From an uncultured Selenomonadales bacterium (GTDB lineage: Bacteria; Bacillota; Negativicutes; Selenomonadales; Selenomonadaceae), in assembly GCA_946543495.1 (NCBI GenBank), contig CAMNLS010000022.1, positions 1 through 11,816 on the forward strand: a stretch of 11,816 bases of DNA, written 5' to 3'. A program made the translations under genes and the position numbers. The notes below the pieces were generated by a model. That model was not told where the DNA came from. It saw only the letters and a program-made list of their open reading frames with translations, and searched no databases. Shown here in pieces: positions 1 through 6,162 of this stretch. The stretch's first letter is position 1; each line of letters opens with the position of its first letter.

Positions 1-391
1 TGACGACCGGCGCAAGTACGGAAGTATGGCGGAACTCTTCGCGGCGGTGAATGTTCGACAAGTGCAATTCAATCACGGGAACGGGCACAGCGGCTATCGC
101 GTCGCGCAGGGCAATGCTGTAATGCGTGAGCGCGCCCGCGTTGAGCAAAATAAAATCGTAACGCCCACGAGCCTTTTGAATCGCCTCGACAAGTTCGCCC
201 TCAAAGTTCGACTGCAAGAAGTCTATCGTGTCGACGCCCGCTTCCTTAGCCCGCAAGCGTAGCAGTTCATTTATATCGTTAAGCGTCATTCGTCCATAGA
301 TTTCCGGCTCGCGTGTGCCAAGCAAATTCAAGTTCGGTCCATTCAAGACTAATATCCGCTTGACGTTGACGCCTTCAGCGTTTGATTCCAA
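1..391 (-). CDS. aroQ: 3-dehydroquinate dehydratase, type II (3' end outside window)
   Basis: Cytosolic shikimate-pathway enzyme that dehydrates 3-dehydroquinate to 3-dehydroshikimate. The visible 130 codons show the type II fold markers in order: VLNGPNLNLLG (about residues 15-25), REPEIYG with the catalytic tyrosine at 32, the LLNAGALTHYS loop (82-92; usually NPGAYTHTS) and ELHLSNIHRREEFRHTS (109-124) with the catalytic histidine at 110. The family is about 145 residues, so only a short C-terminal tail is missing beyond the window edge. I chose TTG at 391 because GGGGAG lies 7 bases upstream and the next in-frame TTG (346) would remove the first beta strand. The start overlaps the preceding acylphosphatase by 17 bases, so it is the last visible gene of the leftward operon and probably translationally coupled. 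The family call is firm; the start is likely. Confidence 0.93.
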   Translation of the reverse strand, partial: MESNAEGVNVKRILVLNGPNLNLLGTREPEIYGRMTLNDINELLRLRAKEAGVDTIDFLQSNFEGELVEAIQKARGRYDFILLNAGALTHYSIALRDAIAAVPVPVIELHLSNIHRREEFRHTSVLAPVV

Positions 392-665
392 ATCCTTTCT
401 CCCCTTCCACAACGGGCAAGTCGCTAAGCTCCAGGCTCGTAACGTTGATTCGTCCCCTGCCCTTTTTTATTCTGTCGATAAGCTCTTCGACAATCGGTAG
501 CTCGCCTTGAAGTTCCATAGTAACGGAGCTGTCCTTCATGTTCTTGACCCAACCCGTCACACCGCGAGCTCTTGCCTCTGCTTGAACGAAACGCCTAAAG
601 CCGACTCGTTGCACGCGACCGACTGCCCGCCCCGCCTTACGCACGATGTTAATATCTGATGGCAA
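375..665 (-). CDS. Acylphosphatase-like protein, second tandem copy, divergent signatures
   Basis: A 96-residue acylphosphatase-fold protein; the family hydrolyses acyl phosphates such as carbamoyl or acetyl phosphate in the cytosol. The catalytic pair is kept: Arg24 in VGFR and Asn42 in GWVKN. However, the invariant glycine of the phosphate loop (VQGVGFR) is Arg20 here (VQRVGFR), and the glycine four residues after the catalytic Asn (N-x3-G) is Ser46. Both changes break the standard acylphosphatase signatures, so activity may be altered or lost. By hand count 56 of 85 aligned residues match the copy just upstream. The start is TTG at 665, with GGGGAG 7 bases before it, overlapping the upstream copy by 17 bases. 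Its 3' end in turn carries the ribosome binding site and TTG start of aroQ. The family call is firm; present activity is inference. Confidence 0.88.
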   Translation of the reverse strand: MPSDINIVRKAGRAVGRVQRVGFRRFVQAEARARGVTGWVKNMKDSSVTMELQGELPIVEELIDRIKKGRGRINVTSLELSDLPVVEGEKGFGIKR

Positions 666-803
666 ATTTATTCTCCCCTTCGACGACGGGCATTTCCGAC
701 GCTTCGTAATTCGTGACCTTAATCCAATCGTTGCCGCGCTTAATCTTAGCTATAAGCCGTTCGACGGTTGGTGCCTCGCCTTGAAGTTCCATAGTAACGG
801 AGC
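501..803. repeat. 29-base identical direct repeat shared by the two acylphosphatase genes
   Basis: Positions 501-529 and 775-803 are identical over 29 bases, 274 bases apart. That is also the distance between the two acylphosphatase stop codons, so no insertion or deletion separates the copies downstream of this block. It encodes the conserved V-T-M-E-L-Q-G-E strand region. It marks the tandem gene duplication, or later gene conversion between the copies. Confidence 0.85.
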
Positions 804-996
804 CATCACTCATGTTCTTAACCCAACCAGTTACGCCCATAGCCTTTGCGTTGCTTTGAACAAAAAATCTGAAGCCGACGCCTTGCACGCGACCTTCAGC
901 ACGTCCCGCCACGCGCACGCCGTTTTCAAGATTGATTGGCTCAACGGTCTCGGCGTCTTCGTCTGCGCCGCCAAAAATATTTCTCCAGAAACTCAT
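649..996 (-). CDS. Acylphosphatase, first tandem copy, with N-terminal extension
   Basis: A 115-residue acylphosphatase with intact signatures: GRVQGVGFRFFV with catalytic Arg43, and GWVKNMSDGSV with catalytic Asn61, ending in the usual F-x-I-R-Y (111-115). About 28 residues precede the domain (SFWRNIFGG, then an acidic stretch), longer than the roughly 90-residue stand-alone family. I chose ATG at 996 because AGGAG lies about 9 bases upstream. The frame stays open to a TTG at 1116, which would add 40 mostly charged residues and overlap the U32 gene by 22 bases; such TTG overlaps occur elsewhere in this operon, so that start is a real alternative. If 996 is right, 997-1094 is a 98-base untranslated spacer in which I see nothing else. 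The physiological substrate cannot be read from the sequence. Confidence 0.88.
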   Translation of the reverse strand: MSFWRNIFGGADEDAETVEPINLENGVRVAGRAEGRVQGVGFRFFVQSNAKAMGVTGWVKNMSDGSVTMELQGEAPTVERLIAKIKRGNDWIKVTNYEASEMPVVEGENKFAIRY

Positions 997-1094
997 CTTT
1001 ATCAGCTCCTCAGCAACGTGACGTTGCATCCAGCGGTCGCGCTTGCGTCTTAAACTATTCAAAGCTTGTGCCCGCGCTTTAACGTCACGAAAAA

Positions 1095-2303
1095 TTAACT
1101 CCTCATCAGTGACCAAATTTCTACAGGCTCAACTACGGGCATTTTTATAATCTGTTGGGCGTGCGGTGCGGATAAAATTTCTTGTCCGTCCTCGTCGCGC
1201 ATTGAAGTTATCGTCTGCGAAAACGTCTTGCCCTTTGGCTGAAGGAATTCCACACGCTCGCCGACGTTGAACTTGCCGCGCTGTTCAATCGTAGCCGTCA
1301 TCGTCGAAGCGTCGAAGGCACGAACTATTCCAAGAAATTCAGATGCTCGGCTTGGCTTTGAGGTCTCATAAATTTCAGTCGGTTTGCCGTCATTCAAAAA
1401 GAATCCTGCCGTGTATGGTCGATGTGCAACCTTATCAAGCTCGGCAAGCCACTCGCTTTGAACTTTAAAGCCGCCGTCGAAGTATGAATCAATCGCCGCC
1501 CGATAAACCTTGACGACGCCCGCCACATAATTAACGCTCTTCATGCGCCCTTCAATCTTCAACGAAGCAACGCCACTTTGAATCACCTTGTCCAGGTACG
1601 GCAACAAGCATAAATCTTTTGAGTTCATGACGTAGGAGCCGCGCTCGTCCTCGCCAACAGAAAAATATTCGTCCGCCCGCGTCTCCTCCACCAGATTATA
1701 TTTCCAGCGGCAAGAATGAGTACACGCGCCTTGATTGGCGTCGCGCCCCGTCAGATATTTCGACAGCCAACAGCGTCCCGAATACGATATGCACATTGCC
1801 CCATGAATAAAAATTTCCAACTCCGCCGCGCAGTTCCGTTTAATCGTCTCGACCTCCGCGCATGTCAGCTCGCGGGCAAGAACGATTCGACTTGCGCCCA
1901 TGTCGTGGAAGACCTTCGCCGATCTCCAGTTCGTAACGTTCGCTTGCGTGCTTATGTGAATCTTTAAGCCCGTCTCCTTAACCAAAGACAGAACGCCCAA
2001 ATCAGAAACTAACACCGCGTCGACGCCGGCATCGTCCAGAAAGTGCAAGTAGTCGGCTAGCGTCTCGAAGTCCGCGTTTCGGGCGAAGACATTGACCGCC
2101 GCATAAATCTTCTTGCCGCGTTCGTGAGTGAATTTAACGGCTTGGATAATCTCTTCGCGTGTGAAGTTGTCGCCGAACGCCCGCAAGCTGAAATTCTTCC
2201 CGCCGAAATAAACAGCGTCCGCCCCGTAAATCAACGCGGCTTGCAACTTCTCAAAGTTACCAGCAGGCGCGAGCAGTTCCGGCTTAACGATATTGATTGA
2301 CAA
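1095..2303 (-). CDS. U32 family peptidase, probable TrhP/YrrO-type tRNA hydroxylation protein
   Basis: A 402-residue U32 family protein. Members beside mltG in Firmicutes (YrrN/YrrO) correspond to TrhP, which acts in prephenate-dependent 5-hydroxyuridine formation at tRNA position 34; that specific role is inferred from family and context. Visible features: the N-terminal KPELLAPAGN opening (7-16), ADAVYFGG (29-35), and the U32 signature FIHGAMCISYSGRC (165-178) followed by GACTHSCRWKY (192-202). Cys171, Cys178, Cys194 and Cys198 are candidate metal or Fe-S ligands of the family. The C terminus (about 320-390) looks like the small beta-barrel extension. The start is TTG at 2303, with GAGGAG 10 bases upstream, overlapping mltG by 20 bases. 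The Bacillus genes between mltG and yrrO (yrrM, yrrN) are absent here. Family certain; exact subfamily likely. Confidence 0.9.
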   Translation of the reverse strand: MSINIVKPELLAPAGNFEKLQAALIYGADAVYFGGKNFSLRAFGDNFTREEIIQAVKFTHERGKKIYAAVNVFARNADFETLADYLHFLDDAGVDAVLVSDLGVLSLVKETGLKIHISTQANVTNWRSAKVFHDMGASRIVLARELTCAEVETIKRNCAAELEIFIHGAMCISYSGRCWLSKYLTGRDANQGACTHSCRWKYNLVEETRADEYFSVGEDERGSYVMNSKDLCLLPYLDKVIQSGVASLKIEGRMKSVNYVAGVVKVYRAAIDSYFDGGFKVQSEWLAELDKVAHRPYTAGFFLNDGKPTEIYETSKPSRASEFLGIVRAFDASTMTATIEQRGKFNVGERVEFLQPKGKTFSQTITSMRDEDGQEILSAPHAQQIIKMPVVEPVEIWSLMRS

Positions 2304-3462
2304 GATTTAAATGCTCCTCGTAAGTGTAAGCGTAATGATTATGACCGAGCCTATCCGCCACGAAGTAAAGATAATCAGTGTTGGCGGGGTGAAGTACTGC
2401 TTCAATCGACGCCATGCCAGGATTGGCAATGGGACCAGGCGGCAAGCCAGTATGTTGATAGGTGTTATACGGCGAATCAATCTGCGTGTCTTCGATTGAA
2501 ACTTCTTCCTTTGGCGCGTCCATTAAGTATTGCAACGTCGCGTCGGTCTGCAATGGCATATTTAGTTTGAGCCGTTTTAACAGAACCTGCGCGACAATCG
2601 GGCGGTCTTCAGGGAAACGAACCTCACGTTCAACAAGCGATGCCAACGTTATCAAGTCGTAAATCGACAAGCCCATATTCTCGGCGGTAGTTCGCATTGT
2701 CCGCGTTAAGCGTTCGTCAAACGTGCCAGCCATAAGCTTTAATATCTCGTCAATCTCAATGTCGCTTTCAACGTTGTAGGTGTCGGGGAAGAGGAAACCT
2801 TCCGCCGCGTAGAAAACATTTTGACGCTTGCGCATGTAGTCGTAGGGCGTAAAGTCCGCCGCCGCCTTGAGGAACTCTTCTTTATCGACAAGGTCAAGAT
2901 TATAAAGACGCTCGGCAATCTCTTTGACGCCAAAGCCTTCGGGCACGGTGAAGCGCACAAATTTTTTCTCGCCCGTCAAAAGTTTCTCGAAGACTTCTTC
3001 ATCACTCATGTTAGCCGTAAAGGTGTAGGAGCCGGGGCGGAACTTGTCATCGTAGCCATAGAGCCGCGCAAAGAGTCTGAATCTCAAGCTGCTGTCGATT
3101 ATACCTTTTTCCGCCAAACGCTCGGCAATCTCGGCAGTTGATATCCCTTCGCGAATTTTTACATTGATGCGCCGTTCTTCCGCGATAACTTCTTCGGTCG
3201 GCGTTTCGGTCTGAACGGGCGTTTTAAAGTGTGCAACGGAAGGATCCGCGAAGACCAACACCGCGCCGATAACTACAATGCAAGCGAACACTGCCCCCGC
3301 TACAGCCGCCACATATCGCATAGAAATTTCTTCGCGCAGGTCGCTAAACGAAGTCTTCAGCTTCTGCCAAAATGTTTTCTTGCCTGCGCGGCGTGAAGGA
3401 ATTTTAATTTTCTTGGTGTCGGCGTCGCTTAAGTTTTTTTTATCGTCGGGCGTATTACTCAT
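2284..3462 (-). CDS. mltG: Endolytic murein transglycosylase MltG (YceG-like)
   Basis: Inner-membrane enzyme that cleaves nascent glycan strands and releases the growing peptidoglycan chain. It has 392 residues: a basic cytoplasmic N terminus (1-49), one transmembrane helix (about 50-71), then the extracytoplasmic YceG region. Visible motifs are VPEGFGVKEIAERL (173-186), EGFLFPDTY (221-229), LASLVERE with the predicted catalytic Glu278, TDATLQYLM (306-314) and SPYNTYQHTGLPPGPIANPG (330-349), the hallmark of the family. The ATG at 3462 overlaps the DUF1292 stop in an ATGA arrangement, and the 3' end overlaps the U32 gene, as expected for translational coupling. The cytoplasmic tail is longer and more charged than in Escherichia coli but ordinary for Firmicutes. 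I see no missing catalytic residue. Confidence 0.95.
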   Translation of the reverse strand: MSNTPDDKKNLSDADTKKIKIPSRRAGKKTFWQKLKTSFSDLREEISMRYVAAVAGAVFACIVVIGAVLVFADPSVAHFKTPVQTETPTEEVIAEERRINVKIREGISTAEIAERLAEKGIIDSSLRFRLFARLYGYDDKFRPGSYTFTANMSDEEVFEKLLTGEKKFVRFTVPEGFGVKEIAERLYNLDLVDKEEFLKAAADFTPYDYMRKRQNVFYAAEGFLFPDTYNVESDIEIDEILKLMAGTFDERLTRTMRTTAENMGLSIYDLITLASLVEREVRFPEDRPIVAQVLLKRLKLNMPLQTDATLQYLMDAPKEEVSIEDTQIDSPYNTYQHTGLPPGPIANPGMASIEAVLHPANTDYLYFVADRLGHNHYAYTYEEHLNLVNQYR

Positions 3463-3764
3463 GCTTCCTCATCCAAAAGCCTTTCATAAGCCTCTTGAAC
3501 TTTCTCGAACTCTTCGTCGGTCGGCTCTACGTATTCTTCCTCGCCGTCCGCGTTGACGACAATTTTAGCAATGATAACGTCATCATCTTCGCAACAGCCG
3601 CAATCGCAACCTTCTTCGTGCTCTTCGTCTTTAACTTCAACCAGCAAAGCAAAGTTCTCGCCGTCAACGGGAATAATCATCTCCTCGACGTAGTAGAATA
3701 CATTGCCCTTGTCGTCAGTCATCTCAATCAAAAAATCGTCGTCCAGCATTTCTTCTTTATTCAT
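3459..3764 (-). CDS. DUF1292 family small acidic protein (YrzB-like)
   Basis: A 101-residue, strongly acidic cytosolic protein of the DUF1292/YrzB family, of unknown function. The family core is seen in FLIEMTDDKGN, YYVEEMI, ENFALLVEV, and the late block IIAKIVVNADGEEEYVEPTDEEFEKVQEAYERLL. It sits between ruvX and mltG exactly as yrzB does in Bacillus, which is the best support for the call. In the middle is a compact cysteine cluster (CDCGCC) flanked by Asp/Glu, which could bind metal. I chose ATG at 3764: GAGGA lies 7 bases upstream, while the frame continuing upstream would translate a seven-base repeat tract. It lies 16 bases after the ruvX stop and ends in a 4-base overlap with mltG. Confidence 0.88.
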   Translation of the reverse strand: MNKEEMLDDDFLIEMTDDKGNVFYYVEEMIIPVDGENFALLVEVKDEEHEEGCDCGCCEDDDVIIAKIVVNADGEEEYVEPTDEEFEKVQEAYERLLDEEA

Positions 3765-3785
3765 TCCTAATTCCTCATTCCTAAT
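3758..3785 (-). repeat. Seven-base-period repeat tract at the ruvX/DUF1292 junction
   Basis: On the minus strand this reads as four consecutive heptamers: ATTAGGA, ATGAGGA, ATTAGGA and ATGAATA. The tract starts within the ruvX stop codon region and supplies both the purine-rich ribosome binding site and the ATG of the DUF1292 gene. It is the same type of tract as those at 5437-5464 and 6144-6171. Confidence 0.75.
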
Positions 3786-4197
3786 TTTTAATTGAATCAA
3801 GCCAGCCTTGCAAGATGTAAACTGCCGCCATCTTGTCGATAACTTGCCTGCGTTTCTTGCGGCTCAAATCCGCCGCGATTAAATTCTTCGCCGCCGCCAC
3901 CGTGCTTAAGCGTTCATCCCAAAGAACTTGTTTAACGTCGGGGAACGCCGCGTTCAGCTTAGCCGCAAAAGTTTTTACAAGTTCGCAACGTGCGCCCTCG
4001 GTGCCGTCCATGTTCTTTGGCAAGCCGATAACAAACGTCGTCGCCTCGTATTGCGTGACGAGTTCGCCGAGCCGTTTCAAGTCGTCCTTGTTCGATGTGC
4101 GGCGAATGGTCTCGACGCCCTGCGCGGTCAGTCCAAGTAAATCACTCACGGCAACACCGATCGTCTTGTCGCCCAAGTCAAGAGCAAGTGCCCTCAC
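3781..4197 (-). CDS. ruvX: YqgF/RuvX family RNase H-fold nuclease
   Basis: A 138-residue RNase H-fold protein of the YqgF/RuvX family, called a putative Holliday junction resolvase and linked in E. coli to 16S rRNA 5'-end processing. Motifs in order: ALDLGDKTIGVAVSD (4-19) with Asp7, VIGLPKNMDGTEG (57-69), VLWDERLST (92-100) with Glu96, and IDKMAAVYILQGWLD (121-135) with Asp122. These are the expected acidic active-site residues, and the length is typical. The start is GTG at 4197, sharing a GTGA overlap with the ireB stop, so it is probably translationally coupled to ireB. The ireB–ruvX order is conserved in Firmicutes. Confidence 0.95.
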   Translation of the reverse strand: MRALALDLGDKTIGVAVSDLLGLTAQGVETIRRTSNKDDLKRLGELVTQYEATTFVIGLPKNMDGTEGARCELVKTFAAKLNAAFPDVKQVLWDERLSTVAAAKNLIAADLSRKKRRQVIDKMAAVYILQGWLDSIKN

Positions 4198-4472
4198 TTT
4201 TTTTCCTCCAGTCGCTCAAGATAACTGCGCACAAGCTCTTCCAAAAGTTCATCGCGCTCGACCTTGCGAATCATGCTACGCGCCTCAAGATAACTCGTCA
4301 CGTAAGCAGGGTCGCCGCTCAAAAGATAGCCAACCAACTGGTGCACAGGATTATAACCCTTTTCCGTCATCGCTTTATATGCGTTCTTTATGACTTTCTG
4401 CGCCCGATTCTCCTCGACGCCAAAGCTAAACATTCTCGTTTCGTCGCTGAAGGTTTTCGTCTCGTCGCTCAT
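4194..4472 (-). CDS. ireB: IreB family regulatory phosphoprotein (DUF965/YrzL)
   Basis: A 92-residue cytosolic protein of the IreB family. In Enterococcus faecalis IreB is phosphorylated near its N terminus by the PASTA-domain kinase IreK and opposes cephalosporin resistance. The core KGYNPVHQLVGYLLSGDPAYVTSYLEARSMIRKVERDELLEELVRSYL (38-85) is the family hallmark. The N terminus carries SDET twice (2-5 and 9-12), giving Thr5 and Thr12 as possible phosphosites; only the second copy aligns with the usual N terminus. ATG at 4472 has GGGAG 7 bases upstream and lies just downstream of the promoter at 4500-4529, so ireB is the first gene of the leftward operon. The kinase is not in this window. Confidence 0.95.
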   Translation of the reverse strand: MSDETKTFSDETRMFSFGVEENRAQKVIKNAYKAMTEKGYNPVHQLVGYLLSGDPAYVTSYLEARSMIRKVERDELLEELVRSYLERLEEKK

Positions 4473-4499
4473 TTAATCACTCCCTAAAATTTTTCCCGC

Positions 4500-4529
4500 A
4501 TTGTACACCAAAAAAGCGGCAAGTGACAA
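4500..4529 (-). promoter_or_regulatory. Predicted sigma-70/A promoter of the ireB operon
   Basis: On the minus strand, -35 TTGTCA (4524-4529) and -10 TACAAT (4500-4505) are separated by 18 bases. The -10 lies about 28 bases upstream of the ireB ATG and points into the eight-gene operon. The spacer contains a copy of the descending arm and T-tract of the khpA terminator. Confidence 0.75.
4509..4523. repeat. 15-base sequence identical to part of the khpA terminator (copy 1)
   Basis: CAAAAAAGCGGCAAG at 4509-4523 recurs exactly, in the same orientation, at 11446-11460. Extending leftward the match is 18 of 19 bases. The right copy is half of a terminator stem plus its T-tract; this copy lies inside the ireB promoter spacer and has no partner arm. 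Confidence 0.8.
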
Positions 4530-4544
4530 GAAAAACTTTTCTGA

Positions 4545-4572
4545 TTGACTTTGAAGAATTACCTGCTAAACT
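4545..4572 (+). promoter_or_regulatory. Predicted promoter of the ylqD–rimM–trmD operon
   Basis: TTGACT (4545-4550) and TAAACT (4567-4572) are separated by 16 bases, pointing right. The -10 ends 25 bases before the ylqD ATG, just ahead of its AAAGGAG ribosome binding site. It lies back to back with the ireB promoter in a 125-base divergent gap that holds nothing else I can identify. Confidence 0.7.
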
Positions 4573-4597
4573 AAGTCAAACGAAAGGAGTTAAGATA

Positions 4598-4993
4598 ATG
4601 AATAGTATTAAAATGACGGTTCCCGTTACAGTAAAGGCAAAACTTACCGAGAAACTCAGAGCGCGTCTCATCGATGAGGCAGTTAAAGTCGCCGAACAAA
4701 TGACACTCGAACTTAAGCAGATTAGCATCGACATGCAACGCGAACTCGATAAGAATCCTCAGCACGAAGGACAGATTAGAAATTTCTTTAGCGGCGAAAT
4801 GGCTCCGCGTCAAGCTCGTTTGGACGAGGCTCATCGGCGCAAAGAAACTTTTGAGAAGCTGGCACTCGGCGCGGAAATTCTTCAAGGCACGACCGAACGT
4901 CAGGTTGAGTTGAAAGTCGGCGATAACCTGCGCGAGGCTATGAACGTAGAAATTTTGGTGGAAGATGACAAAATCATTGCAATCAGAGGATAA
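4598..4993 (+). CDS. ylqD: YlqD family protein
   Basis: A 131-residue predicted cytosolic protein of unknown function. It matches YlqD in length, in charged helical character (about residues 15-95, likely coiled coil), in ending with a small beta-rich tail (VELKVGDNLREAMNVEILVEDDKIIAIRG), and above all in lying immediately before rimM, as in Bacillus. ATG at 4598 has AAAGGAG 8 bases upstream. The frame is open back to 4523, but that would translate through the predicted promoter. The stop overlaps the rimM start by 29 bases. In most Firmicutes khpA lies directly upstream; here khpA is about 6.5 kb away on the other strand. Without the context the sequence alone would support the call only moderately. 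Confidence 0.8.
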   Translation: MNSIKMTVPVTVKAKLTEKLRARLIDEAVKVAEQMTLELKQISIDMQRELDKNPQHEGQIRNFFSGEMAPRQARLDEAHRRKETFEKLALGAEILQGTTERQVELKVGDNLREAMNVEILVEDDKIIAIRG

Positions 4994-5465
4994 AATAATC
5001 ATCGGGAAAATCGGCGCGGCTCGCGGTCTCGACGGCACGTTGAAAATCATTCCGCTAACGGACTTTGAAGGACGCTTCGACGGCTTGGAGAAAATTTTTG
5101 TCGGCGATAAGCTTTTCAACGTTGAGGAAGTCAAACACATCAGCGGACAAATTTTTATCAAGTTCGCGGGCGTGGACAGTCGCGAAGACGCACGGACTTT
5201 GACGAATAAATTTTTGACGGTCGACAGGAAAGACGCCGCGCCGCTTGCCGACGGAGAATTTTATACGTTCGATATTATCGGTTGCGAGGTCTTCGACGAA
5301 AATAAAAAGCTCGGCACCGTGACCAACGTCCTCAAGACTGGTAGCAATGACGTATTCGAGGTCGACGGCAAAACTTTAATCCCCGCGCTCAAATCCGTCG
5401 TTCGTTCGATTGACATTGCCGCGAAAAAGATAGTTGTTAGTGATAAGTGGTCAGTGGTAAGTTGA
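4965..5465 (+). CDS. rimM: Ribosome maturation factor RimM (16S rRNA processing)
   Basis: A 166-residue assembly factor for the 30S head that binds S19. The N-terminal RimM barrel has IIIGKIGAARGLDGTLKIIPLTDFEGRF (11-38), and the C-terminal PRC-barrel begins at DGEFYTFDIIGCEVFD (about 96-111) and includes GSNDVFEV and IPALKSVVRSIDIAAKKIVV. The start is ATG at 4965, overlapping ylqD by 29 bases with only a weak GGTGG just upstream; a TTG at 4977 is the alternative. The last residues (about SDKWSVVS) come from a seven-base repeat tract and extend past the normal family end, so they are probably not functional sequence. It is followed one base later by trmD, its standard partner. Confidence 0.94.
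   Translation: MTKSLQSEDKIIIGKIGAARGLDGTLKIIPLTDFEGRFDGLEKIFVGDKLFNVEEVKHISGQIFIKFAGVDSREDARTLTNKFLTVDRKDAAPLADGEFYTFDIIGCEVFDENKKLGTVTNVLKTGSNDVFEVDGKTLIPALKSVVRSIDIAAKKIVVSDKWSVVS
5437..5464 (+). repeat. Seven-base-period repeat tract at the rimM/trmD junction
   Basis: Four consecutive heptamers: TTAGTGA, TAAGTGG, TCAGTGG and TAAGTTG. The tract encodes the last residues of RimM, includes two bases of its stop codon, and ends two bases before the trmD ATG. Same type as 3758-3785 and 6144-6171. Confidence 0.7.
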
Positions 5466-5466
5466 A

Positions 5467-6162
5467 ATGCTTATTGACATCATTACTTTGTTTCCCGAAA
5501 TGTTCGCGGGTGTCTTCGGAGAAAGCATAATCAAACGCGCTGTCGAAAAAAATATTTTGGAAGTACGTTTCACTCAACTACGCGACTTCGCCTTTGATAA
5601 ACACAGACAAGTTGACGATTCGCCGTTCGGAGGCGGGGCGGGCATGGTTCTTAAGCCAGAGCCGGTTTATCGTGCCGTGCGTGACGTGTTGAGTAAGTCT
5701 GACGAAAAACTTTCTCGCAAAATAATTATCACAGATCCAAGCGGCGAAGTCTTTACACAAGCTAAAGCTAAAAAACTTTCCACGCTTGACCAGATTATTT
5801 TTATCTGCGGACATTACGAAGGATTTGACGCGAGAATTTATGATCTTGCCGACGAATTGATTTCAATCGGCGATTATGTATTAACTGGCGGCGAACTTCC
5901 CGCAATGGTTATCGTCGACGCGGTGGCGCGTATGCTTCCAGATGTTTTAGGCTCGGCGGAGTCAGCAATAACGGATTCTTTCTTCGACGGCATGTTAGGT
6001 TATCCGCAATACACACGTCCGCGAGACTTTGAAGGGAAACTCGTCCCCGATGTTTTATTATCGGGGCATCACGCAGAAATAAAAAGGTGGCGCGAAGCTC
6101 AAGCCTTGAATTTGACGCGCGCCCGAAGACCAGACTTGATTCAGTTAGGAATTGGGAATTAG
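5467..6162 (+). CDS. trmD: tRNA (guanine-N1)-methyltransferase TrmD
   Basis: Essential SPOUT methyltransferase that makes m1G37 next to the anticodon and prevents +1 frameshifting. It has 231 residues. Seen in order: IDIITLFPEMF (3-13), RFTQLRDFAFDKHRQVDDSPFGGGAGMVLKPEPV, the trefoil-knot AdoMet site with GHYEGFDARI and SIGDYVLTGGELPAMVIVDAVARMLPDVLG, and the C-terminal YPQYTRPRDFEGKLVPDVLLSGHHAEIKRWR. All are typical. ATG at 5467 is one base after the rimM stop with no strong ribosome binding site, so coupled translation is likely. The final LIQLGIGN is written partly by a seven-base repeat tract. rplS, the usual next gene, is not here. Confidence 0.97.
   Translation: MLIDIITLFPEMFAGVFGESIIKRAVEKNILEVRFTQLRDFAFDKHRQVDDSPFGGGAGMVLKPEPVYRAVRDVLSKSDEKLSRKIIITDPSGEVFTQAKAKKLSTLDQIIFICGHYEGFDARIYDLADELISIGDYVLTGGELPAMVIVDAVARMLPDVLGSAESAITDSFFDGMLGYPQYTRPRDFEGKLVPDVLLSGHHAEIKRWREAQALNLTRARRPDLIQLGIGN

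Noticed and set aside
26..262. Open frame on the plus strand at the window start
   Set aside because: It lies antisense to aroQ, whose translation on the minus strand shows complete type II dehydroquinase motifs.
646..1053. 135-codon plus-strand frame
   Set aside because: Antisense shadow of the first acylphosphatase; no family resemblance and no ribosome binding site.
1095..1140. Shared MPVVE peptide at the ends of the U32 protein and both acylphosphatases
   Set aside because: U32 proteins naturally end in a P-V-x-P-x-x-x-x-M-R type tail, and the DNA around the shared residues differs; probably coincidence.
3833..4487. Two long plus-strand frames over ruvX and ireB
   Set aside because: Antisense to clearly conserved ruvX and ireB; their content is low-complexity and unlike any family I know.
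4523..4597. Upstream extension of ylqD to 4523
   Set aside because: It would translate through the predicted -35/-10 and the AAAGGAG; the ATG at 4598 has ideal spacing.
4571..5161. 196-codon minus-strand frame over ylqD and rimM
   Set aside because: Antisense shadow of two conserved genes, with composition typical of a reverse-frame artefact.
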